Positions 55,930 through 64,000 of a stretch of DNA of 64,000 bases are shown in pieces. Source of the DNA: Globisporangium splendens (lineage: Eukaryota > Oomycota > Peronosporomycetes > Pythiales > Pythiaceae); NCBI GenBank assembly GCA_006386115.1, contig VFIW01000052.1:186001-250000 (forward strand), read 5' to 3'. Within the stretch, counting starts at the first letter, position 1; every line of letters starts with the position of its first letter. The notes under the pieces were generated by a model. The model was not told the origin of the DNA. It did no database searches and was given only the letters and a program-made list of their open reading frames with translations. Both the position numbers and the translations under genes were made by a program.

Positions 55930-56424
55930 ATGCGAGAGCGCGGCGCGTGCACTAAAAGCGGAATCGATATGGCCCGCTCTGCCACGGGGAAGATTGTGCG
56001 TGTGTACGTGAGTGGCGTCCCAGGGTCCGTGGACCGTTCGATAGCGACCGACATGGAGACCGAGCTGAAGAAACCCGCGAATGACCACGCCCCCACTGCA
56101 GCAAAGCACGACGCCGACGACACGGACGGGATGACACCAGCAGATGCCCACGCTTTTACCCCGGCCAAGCAGCCGCGATCGTCTCTATTGGCGCGTTTTT
56201 TCGTCCACTGCTCAACTCTGCAGCTCTCATTGAGAGCATTCAAGGGAAGTGCTAGTTGCGTGGTGAAGATTAATGCCACTTACAAGAGGATGCTGACTGC
56301 ACTGGAACGAGAATCATCGGTTAGTACAAGTATCGATAGCATCACGCATGATACTTGGCGTCTCCTGAAGAGTGGTGATGACCAGCCACTGCCTCAAGCA
56401 GCTGAGATTTTACGCATCCAGTGA
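55930..56424 (+). CDS. small hypothetical protein
   Basis: 164 residues from the ATG at 55930; the ATG at 55969 (MARSATGKIVRV) is an alternative. The N-terminal half is polar and probably disordered. The second half (SSLLARFFVHCSTLQLSLRA to the end) could form three helices. No family recognised. It lies 280 bases before the first four-helix-bundle gene in the same direction, but no splice link between them is evident. It may be a degraded relative or spurious. Confidence 0.35.
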   Translation: MRERGACTKSGIDMARSATGKIVRVYVSGVPGSVDRSIATDMETELKKPANDHAPTAAKHDADDTDGMTPADAHAFTPAKQPRSSLLARFFVHCSTLQLSLRAFKGSASCVVKINATYKRMLTALERESSVSTSIDSITHDTWRLLKSGDDQPLPQAAEILRIQ

Positions 56425-56705
56425 AACGGTCCAACAACCTCTGAGTCGGGAGCTCTCCCAACCTCAAAAACGGGTGGCGGTTGCAACTGTCGAAGTACTG
56501 TTGAGCGCTTCCTGCAGGGTGAACCACAGAATCCATTTTCGCGGTTGATTTGCGACAGTGCAGCAATGTGCGTCTCTTCGTGCGTGGCGTGCACAAGTAA
56601 AAATGGGATTTTTTACTCACCACCCAGCTGAGGCTCTGCCTCTCGGTTGGTCTGAGCTAAACGAGTATTCTTGAAGTTGAGCACGCTCGAAGAGAAACGG
56701 AGGGT

Positions 56706-57191
56706 ATGCCCCGGCTCGATAAAGAAAAGCAAGAACATCCGAATGCTTTGGCGTTGGTCAAGAAGCCCCAAGATGGCAAGTGTGCCGACATGATCGCGGC
56801 TGTGACGAGTGTCACGGATCCTATCGTCTCTGGTCTCGGTGCGTCTATATGTGTGGTTTTGGCGATGATCAAGGAGCTCTGCAAGCGGCTTCTGAAGCGG
56901 AAACACGGCAAGATTATGAAACTTGGTCAGCGAATCGGTGGCCTCTACGAGCTCGCGAAACAAAAGGAAAGCCAAGGCAAGTTTCCTTCCCCAGAGCGGC
57001 TGTTGCGGTATCGTGATGTGGTTGATCGGTTCCGGGTTTTCATGGTCCGCTGTGAGCAACAGCACATTCTACTGAGGCTCGTGAAAGGCAGCAAAGAAAG
57101 CAAAGAGATCGACGCGTTTGAAGAAGAGATTTACAGTCTGTACCAATCGGTGGATTTCCAGCCTCGCGGTGGTCGTTGTTGTGTCCAGTGA
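56706..57191 (+). CDS. MLKL/HeLo-like four-helix-bundle protein ending in a CaaX-type box
   Basis: 161 residues. After a polar N-terminus there is an amphipathic or hydrophobic helix (SGLGASICVVLAMIKELCKR, about 42-61). Three charged helices follow: GKIMKLGQRIGGLYELAKQK, ERLLRYRDVVDRFRVFMVRC, and SKEIDAFEEEIYSLYQSVDF. This order and the spacing resemble the N-terminal bundle of MLKL, plant RPW8/ADR1 and fungal HeLo domains, and the N-terminal part of many oomycete TKL kinases. There is no kinase behind it. The chain stops at GGRCCVQ, whose last four residues fit a prenylation CaaX box; neighbouring Cys could take palmitate. Membrane targeting and a signalling or cell-death role are inference. 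The paralogue at 59690 shares the CKRLL(K/R)xxH motif and the YxDVxxRFxxFMxxCE motif. Confidence 0.55.
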   Translation: MPRLDKEKQEHPNALALVKKPQDGKCADMIAAVTSVTDPIVSGLGASICVVLAMIKELCKRLLKRKHGKIMKLGQRIGGLYELAKQKESQGKFPSPERLLRYRDVVDRFRVFMVRCEQQHILLRLVKGSKESKEIDAFEEEIYSLYQSVDFQPRGGRCCVQ

Positions 57192-59689
57192 AACGATGCG
57201 AGGAGGTTGGTCTTCAAAGCCAGCTACGCATCGGCACTCAACTATCCCGCCTTTCAAAGGAAACGGGCAGCATATGAAGTTGAAGCGAGCAAGAAAACCA
57301 AGCATGAGGTGAAGCTGAAGAAGATTCAAGGACAGTTCATGGCTGAGTTCGTGTTGAAAACTGCATTCGGTCCCCAAGAGACAAAATCTGTCGAAGAAGC
57401 AGCTCCCTTTTTCTACATGTTCACACGAACTCTTCCGCCATTCATTACGTGAGCATAATCGTTTTGCCACCTCGCGTCCGTTTGCCTCCAACTCTACTTT
57501 CCATACAAATGTTGTCGAGATTGAACGTTTAATGATTCGCGTTTGCAAGTTGATTGCATCGCAGTTTGCGAGGATCAGGTGCGTATGACATAACGCTGAA
57601 GTCGACGCGACAGCTTTCCGTCGTGTGTGACGTCGTGTATCATTATGCGTACGTAACTGAGCTCAGGTGCTGGATCCACTCCCATAGTATCCGCTATCAC
57701 ATACCCACCTTTCGCCATGAGCACCCTCAAGGTACAGAGAAAATTTCAAGAGAAAGGATTGGACAACGATGCGCTACCCGATGCAGAGTACGATGACCGT
57801 TCATGACTGAGATGCATTAAATCTTGCAAAGAGAGAGAGAGAGAGGATTCATATACACATGTATGATGAGCCCAGGAACAAGGATTAGGGTGGTGAGAAA
57901 GCGCGCCGTGTGTGCGCGCTCTTGAGTTATGACCTCGAAGTACATTTGTTATCGCATAGACCATGCATCACTCCACTGCAAGCACAGGTGAAAGCACGCT
58001 AGGTACACGCTGCTGTAGGGCGTACTGAACTTGCTCACACCCTTCCCAGTCGGGATCGCGTGTATGTGTCGACGGGAAAATGCATTCTGAGTCGGTTTTT
58101 GCTTGCCGCAGTTTCCAATCCAGTGCACAGTCCCGATTGGACTGGTCGCGTCCAGTGTGCTGCAGTGTACAGTACACTGTATAATATAACGTGTTGACAA
58201 GAAAAACCATATGGTTTTAGGAGTCAGGCGTTGACATAAACGGGCCATCCATGACGAACAGGAATCATAAGGTAATGGGTACAAAAGGGCATTCTGCAAT
58301 CCAAAATGCTTGCCAAACTTATTCTGATTTGCTTCATTTCCTTGCGCACCAACCAAATCCGATGACAAAACACCGGCGAGCTAATGTTAGGCGAACAGGT
58401 GCGGTTGGATACTGATAATGCACGCCATTACGGAGGGAAACAAGGCGCCAGTTCTGGACGAGGTCAAATGTTGTGTCATGCATAAAATTGGTTGATATGC
58501 AAACTGATGAGAACCAAGAGAATAGAGCTCGAGGTTGGCCGAGTGCGTTTGACTGAGAGGGTGTGCTACGAGCAGCCGGAGAATACAATCGAAATTCAGG
58601 CAGCTTTAGACGCGTGGAGTGCATAATGAAAGAAATATATGAATATGTATCTGCACGCCACGCTTTCCGGAGGCTTCTATGAAGAGAAGTCCTTCCAGTT
58701 CAGATACTTTGTCGCAAAAACACCATGTAGTGCTGTCGTCACCCGGTCAGCAAGTGCCTGTTCGTGTCTCCGGACATTCTCCTATGTGTGCAGACCAGCG
58801 GGAAAAAAATCAAGCACATGCCACATGTACCCATTGGCCATCAACGATTTTCGCATTTAAGGAAACGGTACGCAAATTTGAAAAAAAGACTCGAAAACAA
58901 CAGTACACAGAAACCACGAAAGTACCTTTGCACGACTTCAATTACTACATGCTCTTGCCTAAAAATTCTTAGCCCATACATTATTTTCTTGTAAAAAATC
59001 AAATACAAAATACAATACATAAATGGCCAATGTTGACTACATGAAGAGTGACCTCTCCACACCAACTATTTATTGACTGACTCAGACGTGACGCATTTGG
59101 TGCCCATGTGTGAGTTGAGGTCGGCGTATTGAGAGGAGTCATAAGTAACTAAGACAATGCTCCTGCTCACTTCCTCTTTCTGCTATATGATGATGTTTCC
59201 AGTTCGAAACTATCTAAGTCACTTAATTTATGTAGAATCCTTTCTATCTCAGTTGCTTGGTGGTCTGTCTAAGAGCGCTGAGTTTGTGCACTGAGCTGCA
59301 TGCTCAGCGTGCATATCTTAAACCTATCTGAACTCACATCGCATTTCTGTCCACAATTCTGTCGATAGAGCAATGCTCGCCAGGAGAGGGACCTTTGGAT
59401 GTTTCCCACTGGTTGGTCTGGAGCGCTCTATCTGCTCAAATTTCAAGTGAACATTTTGAGTCTTGTGGCTCCGAGACAAACCTGCGCGCAGCACAGGTGC
59501 CAAGGACAAGAAAATAAAGCGAACAGACTGGCTCTCATCGAGGTGCCAGCGTGGACACCAGTCTGTTCGTCTCTTTCTGGGTAACAGTCTCTCAGTTCAT
59601 TCGCCCATTCTTCATTTCGCTAAGCGGCGCAAAAGGACAAGCTCACACGCACACACACGCAGATTGAGAACCAAGGGGAGAGCAATAGT
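57192..59689. other. 2.5-kb AT-rich spacer in the helical-bundle cluster
   Basis: No supportable gene. A frame at 57207-57452 (RKRAAYEVEASKKTKHEVKL) is Lys-rich but unrecognised. It contains a GA run (about 57827-57845), a 17-nt near-perfect palindrome (58163-58179), and a 61-nt element (58002-58062) that recurs, diverged, at 61472-61533. Confidence 0.5.
58002..58062 (+). repeat. diverged direct repeat, first copy
   Basis: Shares the blocks GGTACACG, CTGTAG, CTTGCTCACACCC and GATCGCGTG, in the same order and spacing, with 61472-61533. Each copy lies downstream of a four-helix-bundle gene, which suggests old segmental duplication. Confidence 0.5.
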
Positions 59690-60151
59690 ATGGCGATGGC
59701 ACAAGACTCACCCATGAACTCCTCAGGGTTACGCTCTCCAGAGAACCAAATTCAGCGACGAGGAGGACGATTCGGTGGAGAAGTTGTGTACCTTGTCCGC
59801 AATCTCGGCGATGTTGTTCCCCCAGGTCTAAATCCCGCGATTGGAGCAGTAATGCTGCTCATTAATGTGATTTGCAAACGTCTCCTGAGGGAGCAGCACG
59901 AGGCAATCGACAGAGTCAAGTCGCGCGTAGACAAACTCCTATTCGACGTTACTGCGATGGGAAACAAGCATAGGTATGTCACGACGGACTGCGCTGTCAA
60001 GTATCAGGATGTACTCACCCGATTTTATCAGTTTATGGCCAAGTGTGAGAAGCAAAATTCTCTTGTGCAGGTCTTCAAAGGCAGTTAGGAGATCGACAAT
60101 CTCGAAGAAACGGTGCACTATGACCAACCAACTAGATGCGCGATCATGTGA
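59690..60151 (+). CDS. four-helix-bundle paralogue with in-frame TAG before a CaaX box
   Basis: The open part, 59690-60088, encodes 132 residues that parallel the gene at 56706: GLNPAIGAVMLLINVICKRLL, HEAIDRVKSRVDKLLFDVTA, AVKYQDVLTRFYQFMAKCEK, QVFKGS. The next codon is TAG (60086-60088). Reading on in the same frame gives 20 more residues, EIDNLEETVHYDQPTRCAIM, then TGA at 60149-60151. The continuation still matches the paralogue (KEIDAFEEEIY) and ends in CAIM, a canonical farnesylation CaaX sequence. The Lys codon after KGS in the paralogue suggests AAG to TAG. So either this copy recently lost its anchor, or the stop is read through or wrongly sequenced. Role unknown; see the 56706 gene. 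Confidence 0.55.
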
Positions 60152-62240
60152 GTCAAAGCGAGGGTTTAGCTTTTAAATCGAGGAGAATTGGTACATCTAC
60201 ACGAAGCAAAGCAGAGCTACGAGTTTTGAAGTATGTACACCTCAGTGCTAGGTTGCATGTGTTCTTCTGACACTACGGAAATGTCCAAGAACAGTAAATC
60301 CATGACCGAGGCGAGAGTAAAGGGAGAGTCCGATGCAGAAAAAAAAAAAGCGCAGATGCAGACAACTTCAAGTTTGTGTGAGGATCACTTAGATCGATAG
60401 GTAAGGTACCATGTGTTATGCAATAATAAATTCTACCTAATTGTAGGTGCTGTACAGCAATGTGGACCCATTTCAAACTACAGACTTAGGAATAGAATCG
60501 CTATTTTCCAAAAAAGAGGTGTGCTTTTCTGTTGGGAAATCTGGCCATTTGAGTTGACAGTTTTTTTTGTAAATTAACGGATATGCTCGTCAGCTGGGCA
60601 ATGATTAAACTTACGACCACTGAAATGAAGCAGCAAACCCATCCAACAAGCAACTGAATGATAGAGGAGTGTGGGGGAGGCAATGTTTGCTCATGTTTAA
60701 CACAAACATCACTCACCTCAAGCAAATTTCACCCAAATCGTAGACACAGTTACTCGTCTTTCATCACGGCTTCATGTCTCCTGGTGTGCATCTTCTCCAA
60801 AGTCGAAGAACAGGAAGGGAACGATACCAGGTGATGGGCATGATTTGATTACACGATTTGAAGCCACTCAGTTGCAAGTGATGATCAAGTGGTGGGACCT
60901 TCGAGATGGGTCCTTGTTGAAGTTGGCGTAAGTGGGTGGTGCTGCTGTTTCATCTCAGAAAATGAGAATAAAATGAGGTGGAGTGGCTACACACGGCCAT
61001 ACAGTATCCTCGCCGTATGGAAAAAGCCGGGAAACTTGGTGTTCAATATACAGTAGTGCGTTGGCAAGTTCCCAAAGTTGGTGAATTGATGAAGGTAGAT
61101 GATGAACCCATGTGCCAGATCGCAGTGATGAGAAAAACCTGTGTAGGCGAGATACATTAAAATGTGTTTCGCCGGCATTGCTACAGCAGCTCCAACTCGC
61201 TCACAAGTAAAAGTAATGGATTGATACTATCAGTCGTTCATGTAATCTGCCAACTTCGCTATCAAATTGATAAAAAAGTCTGGCGATTGCATGTATAGGC
61301 ATCCCAAGTCTTGCTTTCGAATGCATCCCGCGTACAACGCATATATTGCCTTGGAACTGATTGTTGCAGACGGGCTGCTTTTACAAACAAAAAAACCAGT
61401 TCGCACCAGCTCCAACGTGTGTGTCTGCTTCTTATGTCCTCTTCGGAATCTCATTGCTGATAAGATCGATGGGTACACGTTACTGTAGACTGCACTGTAG
61501 CTTGCTCACACCCATTTCAAGAGAGATCGCGTGGTACGCGTTTCCAGTTCAGTGAAATTCGCTTGCTTCAGTTTGTTATTACAAAGAAATGTATCAACTC
61601 AGGCGAGCCAGGATACTCGATTATGTTCACTCGACTTCCTGCAGGGAATTAGTAATCGAGAAAAGCTCAGCCAAATCTCAGCCTGCAACTTCTTTGTCAC
61701 TGGAGGCACCTGCTTCGCTTGACTGTTGTAAGCTCACGACGTCCTTCATTCCCACCTTTGTCACAGATTTCTTCCATTCCAGCCTATCCCAGTGGCAAAT
61801 TGTCACTGACTCAGAGTGGATGAGGTCTATGTAGCAACTAGCAGAAGCACGATCGCAGAGTCTGTTTAATGTAATTCCCTTTGAGCCTCAAAGCATGAGG
61901 TAAAAGTGTAATTCAAAACGATTCTTTATCGTCAACTCATCAGAGCCGTAGATAGGTCTCACAGCAAGCGAGCGCAGTACGAGTAAACTTTGAACCCCTC
62001 CTTTAAGTGCTTGCAAAGCCTCCTTCTGGAGATGGATACAGTGCAGCTCCTCCTTCTGGGTGGACTGGTGGAGATGGGAGAGAAGCTATTGAAGCTCTAA
62101 ATAAGTTTCATGAAGATCGTTCCTCACTCGCTCCGGGACCTGTTAGACCATCCCCGTGCAGCTTGCTTCAGGGGCAAACTGCTAGGCAAAGGCGAATCTC
62201 ACTTCTTCACTTGCCTTGAAGTCGAGACATCAACACAAGC
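60152..62240. other. 2.1-kb AT-rich spacer in the helical-bundle cluster
   Basis: No supportable gene. A frame at 62007-62219 (GYSAAPPSGWTGGDGREAIE) is unrecognised and may be an upstream exon of the next gene. Holds a poly(A) run (about 60340-60350) and the second copy of the diverged repeat. Confidence 0.5.
61472..61533 (+). repeat. diverged direct repeat, second copy
   Basis: Counterpart of 58002-58062; see there. Confidence 0.5.
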
Positions 62241-62693
62241 ATGAACACGAATGGAGTTCAACAAGCGCTGGCTGTGCTAGGCAGACTACCAGCCCACCCT
62301 GTGTTTTTGAATCAACCCATCAATATTGTCGTGGCGACTCAAGACGCTGTCGACGCATTCGGAGCTTCAATCCAACAAATGTACCTGCACCAAAAGAACC
62401 CAACATATGTCACAACACTGCTGGATACTGTCAGCGATTTGTATGCTCTCATCGTCCACAAGAGTATGCGAGGCAAATTCGTGCTGGAGTCGTGGGCGGT
62501 GAGACTTCAGCATCAGCTCGATGATATCAACGAGTTTGTCTCGAATTGCGAATCCAGGAAAAGGAGCCACCGGTTGAAAAAGCAGCACAAAGAACGCAAG
62601 GCAGCGAGAAGGTACGCGTTTCAGATCAAGCTACTCTCCAGAAGTGTGGTGTTTTTCCGTGCACAAGATGCCGAAACTCCCACTTCTAGTTAG
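62241..62693 (+). CDS. third, more diverged four-helix-bundle-like protein
   Basis: 150 residues. Helices TLLDTVSDLYALIVHKSMRG, ESWAVRLQHQLDDINEFVSN with CESRKR, and a very basic helix (RLKKQHKERKAARRYAFQIK) follow the same plan as the genes at 56706 and 59690. The ‘RxQxxLDDINEFVxxCE’ pattern lines up with their ‘YxDVxxRFxxFMxxCE’. There is no hydrophobic first helix of similar length and no CaaX box; the C-terminus is Thr/Ser. It could be a partial copy or a separate member. Function unknown. The basic helix could bind phospholipid head groups, but this is speculation. Confidence 0.45.
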   Translation: MNTNGVQQALAVLGRLPAHPVFLNQPINIVVATQDAVDAFGASIQQMYLHQKNPTYVTTLLDTVSDLYALIVHKSMRGKFVLESWAVRLQHQLDDINEFVSNCESRKRSHRLKKQHKERKAARRYAFQIKLLSRSVVFFRAQDAETPTSS

Positions 62694-63236
62694 TTGCCGA
62701 CGAACAGTGCAAACCCTGGCACCAGAAACCACTCGAAGCACGATATGTGTGTGCGGGTAACTCCGCCGACAAAGCTGATTCAGCATCCCTCTATAATACT
62801 GTCGAGGGGTCATTCAAGCTACTAGACGAGCACGCAAATGTATTGGTGAGGTTGCCAATAAGTGAATGAATGTATATGCCTGCTTTTCGATAAAACGATT
62901 TGTTTTCTTCTTTCGCGATGCTTCAAAACGTTGCGTCTCATCGTCTCTTCAAAAGAATAAAGGGATTGGCACTTTGTGAGCGCATAACTGGCTTCTTTGG
63001 CAAACTAGAAAGAAACCAGCCAATGCGTTTTTCTGCTCAGTGTTTAAAACGTCATTAGCATTCTCGAATGTCAAGCAGCAAAGCAACTCCAAGTGATCTT
63101 CTTTTGTGCTAACATCCGCCTGCACAAACCCAATTCAAAGGACAAGTTGCCAACAACTGCGGTCAGCATCGGTATAAACAAATCGACCAGCATGTGTCAA
63201 ACCCAGCTCGGGTTGTACAAACAGCAATTGCTTTAT
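62694..63236. other. intergenic spacer
   Basis: No gene seen. Ends at the 3' terminus of the next retrotransposon copy. Confidence 0.5.
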
Positions 63237-64000
63237 TTCTTTATAAGGTGAGGTATATTTAGGTTCATCGTTGTGACCTACAATATCCATTCTCCTACCT
63301 AATCTTCATGACAAATTTCATATCGGAGTGTAAATGTGTCTATAGCGCGGATTGCAATAGATCACTTCTAACTGCCAAATAATCTTTGACCAGGATGGCA
63401 TGTTCTCGTGGTCCTACGTGAGGCTGCCTTGTGTTGTCCAATGACCTTGGGTCTTCCGAACTTCGCATAAGCCAATGCATGACGTCGTTAAGATCCTGGG
63501 TGAGATTGTTGAAAGCAGCTCTTTGAGTTGGGAAGTGAACCTGCGTTGAGGTTCTGGTGTCCATGGCTAGGTTGGCAGCTGAGTCCGCCATCTTGTTGAA
63601 GGCATAGTAGTGATGGTACCATCCTCGGATGTCGATGCAATCCGCGAGTCGTCGACTTGTCTGGTATAAACGTGCCAATCGGTGCTGTCGAGGGTACCGA
63701 TGCATTCGCTGTTGGGAGATAATGAGTGCACTGTCTCCAATCACGTACAACGGTTCGAAGTGACTGTGTTGGGCTTCTCGGAGTCCATGTATGAGACCCC
63801 AGTACTCGGCAAAGTTGTTGGTCGTGTCCTTCCTGCTATAAGCCATGCTGGCGGTCCAAATTAAACTGGCTGTGTGCGAGTCCTTGTGGACACGCACGAT
63901 AATGGATCCAGTCCCTCCTGGTCCTGGATTGCCGCGTGATCCATCATCGAAAACAACAGGTAAACGCCGCGAGTATCATTTGGAGTCAAGGGGATGGCGT
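63237..64000 (-). mobile_element. non-LTR retrotransposon, second copy, cut by window edge
   Basis: Minus-strand copy of the element at 32455-33845. The 3' tail (from TTATAAGG at 63241) is followed by the protein end, open from 63340 through 63897 and on to the right edge. RNase H motifs NNFAEYWGLI and YVIGDSALI are present, and the DGGSRGNPGPGG block reads near 63950. Here the frame is intact where the other copy lost a base. It differs by a few substitutions and a three-base change (DLNDV versus DLDNDV). The upstream reverse transcriptase, if present, lies outside the window. Confidence 0.85.

Noticed and set aside
1..64000. CRISPR arrays, tRNA or rRNA genes, bacterial operon signals
   Set aside because: None recognised by eye; the window is eukaryotic nuclear DNA.
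1..64000. Altered genetic code with TAG or TAA as sense codons
   Set aside because: Both triplets end many complete genes here (for example TAA in alpha-tubulin, TAG in exportin-5), and internal stops are few.

Overview
This is nuclear DNA of an oomycete (Stramenopila). The genes are eukaryotic, with short GT-AG introns (about 40-140 nt), and the coding sequence is richer in GC than the spacers. The gene set is typical of the lineage: an oomycete-type alpha-tubulin, an RWP-RK transcription factor, LTA-synthase-like membrane sulfatases, exportin-5, rabconnectin-3 beta and a mitochondrial-type TatB-like protein. Inr-like TCATTYY elements lie before several start codons. I cannot name the species.

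Layout. 1-780: 5' end of a P4-ATPase flippase gene (minus). 1.4-10.7 kb: three tandem copies of a seven-exon membrane protein with MORN-like repeats and an alpha/beta-hydrolase domain, on an exact 3240-bp period. 10.9-11.6 kb: a decayed Fanzor/TnpB-like gene. 12.4-31.8 kb: WDR7, an FBXO9-like F-box protein, a PACRGL-like gene with an in-frame stop, an LTA-synthase-like sulfatase with an N-terminal frameshift, a secreted Gly/Gln-rich protein, core-1 galactosyltransferase and exportin-5. 32.4-34.3 kb: two non-LTR retrotransposon fragments lying tail to tail. 34.6-42.3 kb: an SLC35F transporter, the TatB-like gene, a second sulfatase with an in-frame stop, and an alpha-tubulin lacking Lys40. 43-54.6 kb: an RWP-RK factor, a coiled-coil gene with a one-base frameshift, a membrane-anchored GMC oxidoreductase and a low-complexity protein. 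55.9-62.7 kb: an AT-rich accessory stretch with three related small helical proteins that resemble MLKL/HeLo four-helix bundles; two of them reach CaaX-type C-termini, one only beyond an in-frame TAG. 63.2-64 kb: another copy of the retrotransposon.

How the genes fit together. Several act in endomembrane traffic and glycosylation (flippase, WDR7, C1GALT1-like, SLC35F, sulfatases). Two, PACRGL and alpha-tubulin, relate to cilia or microtubules. There is no operon-like organisation. The most unusual parts are the CaaX-ending helical-bundle family, the TatB-like nuclear gene, the homogenised tandem hydrolase array, and a set of near-intact genes each broken by one stop or one base. The last could be real decay or assembly error.

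All intron positions are hand-called from splice consensus, phase and family alignment, and none has transcript support here.
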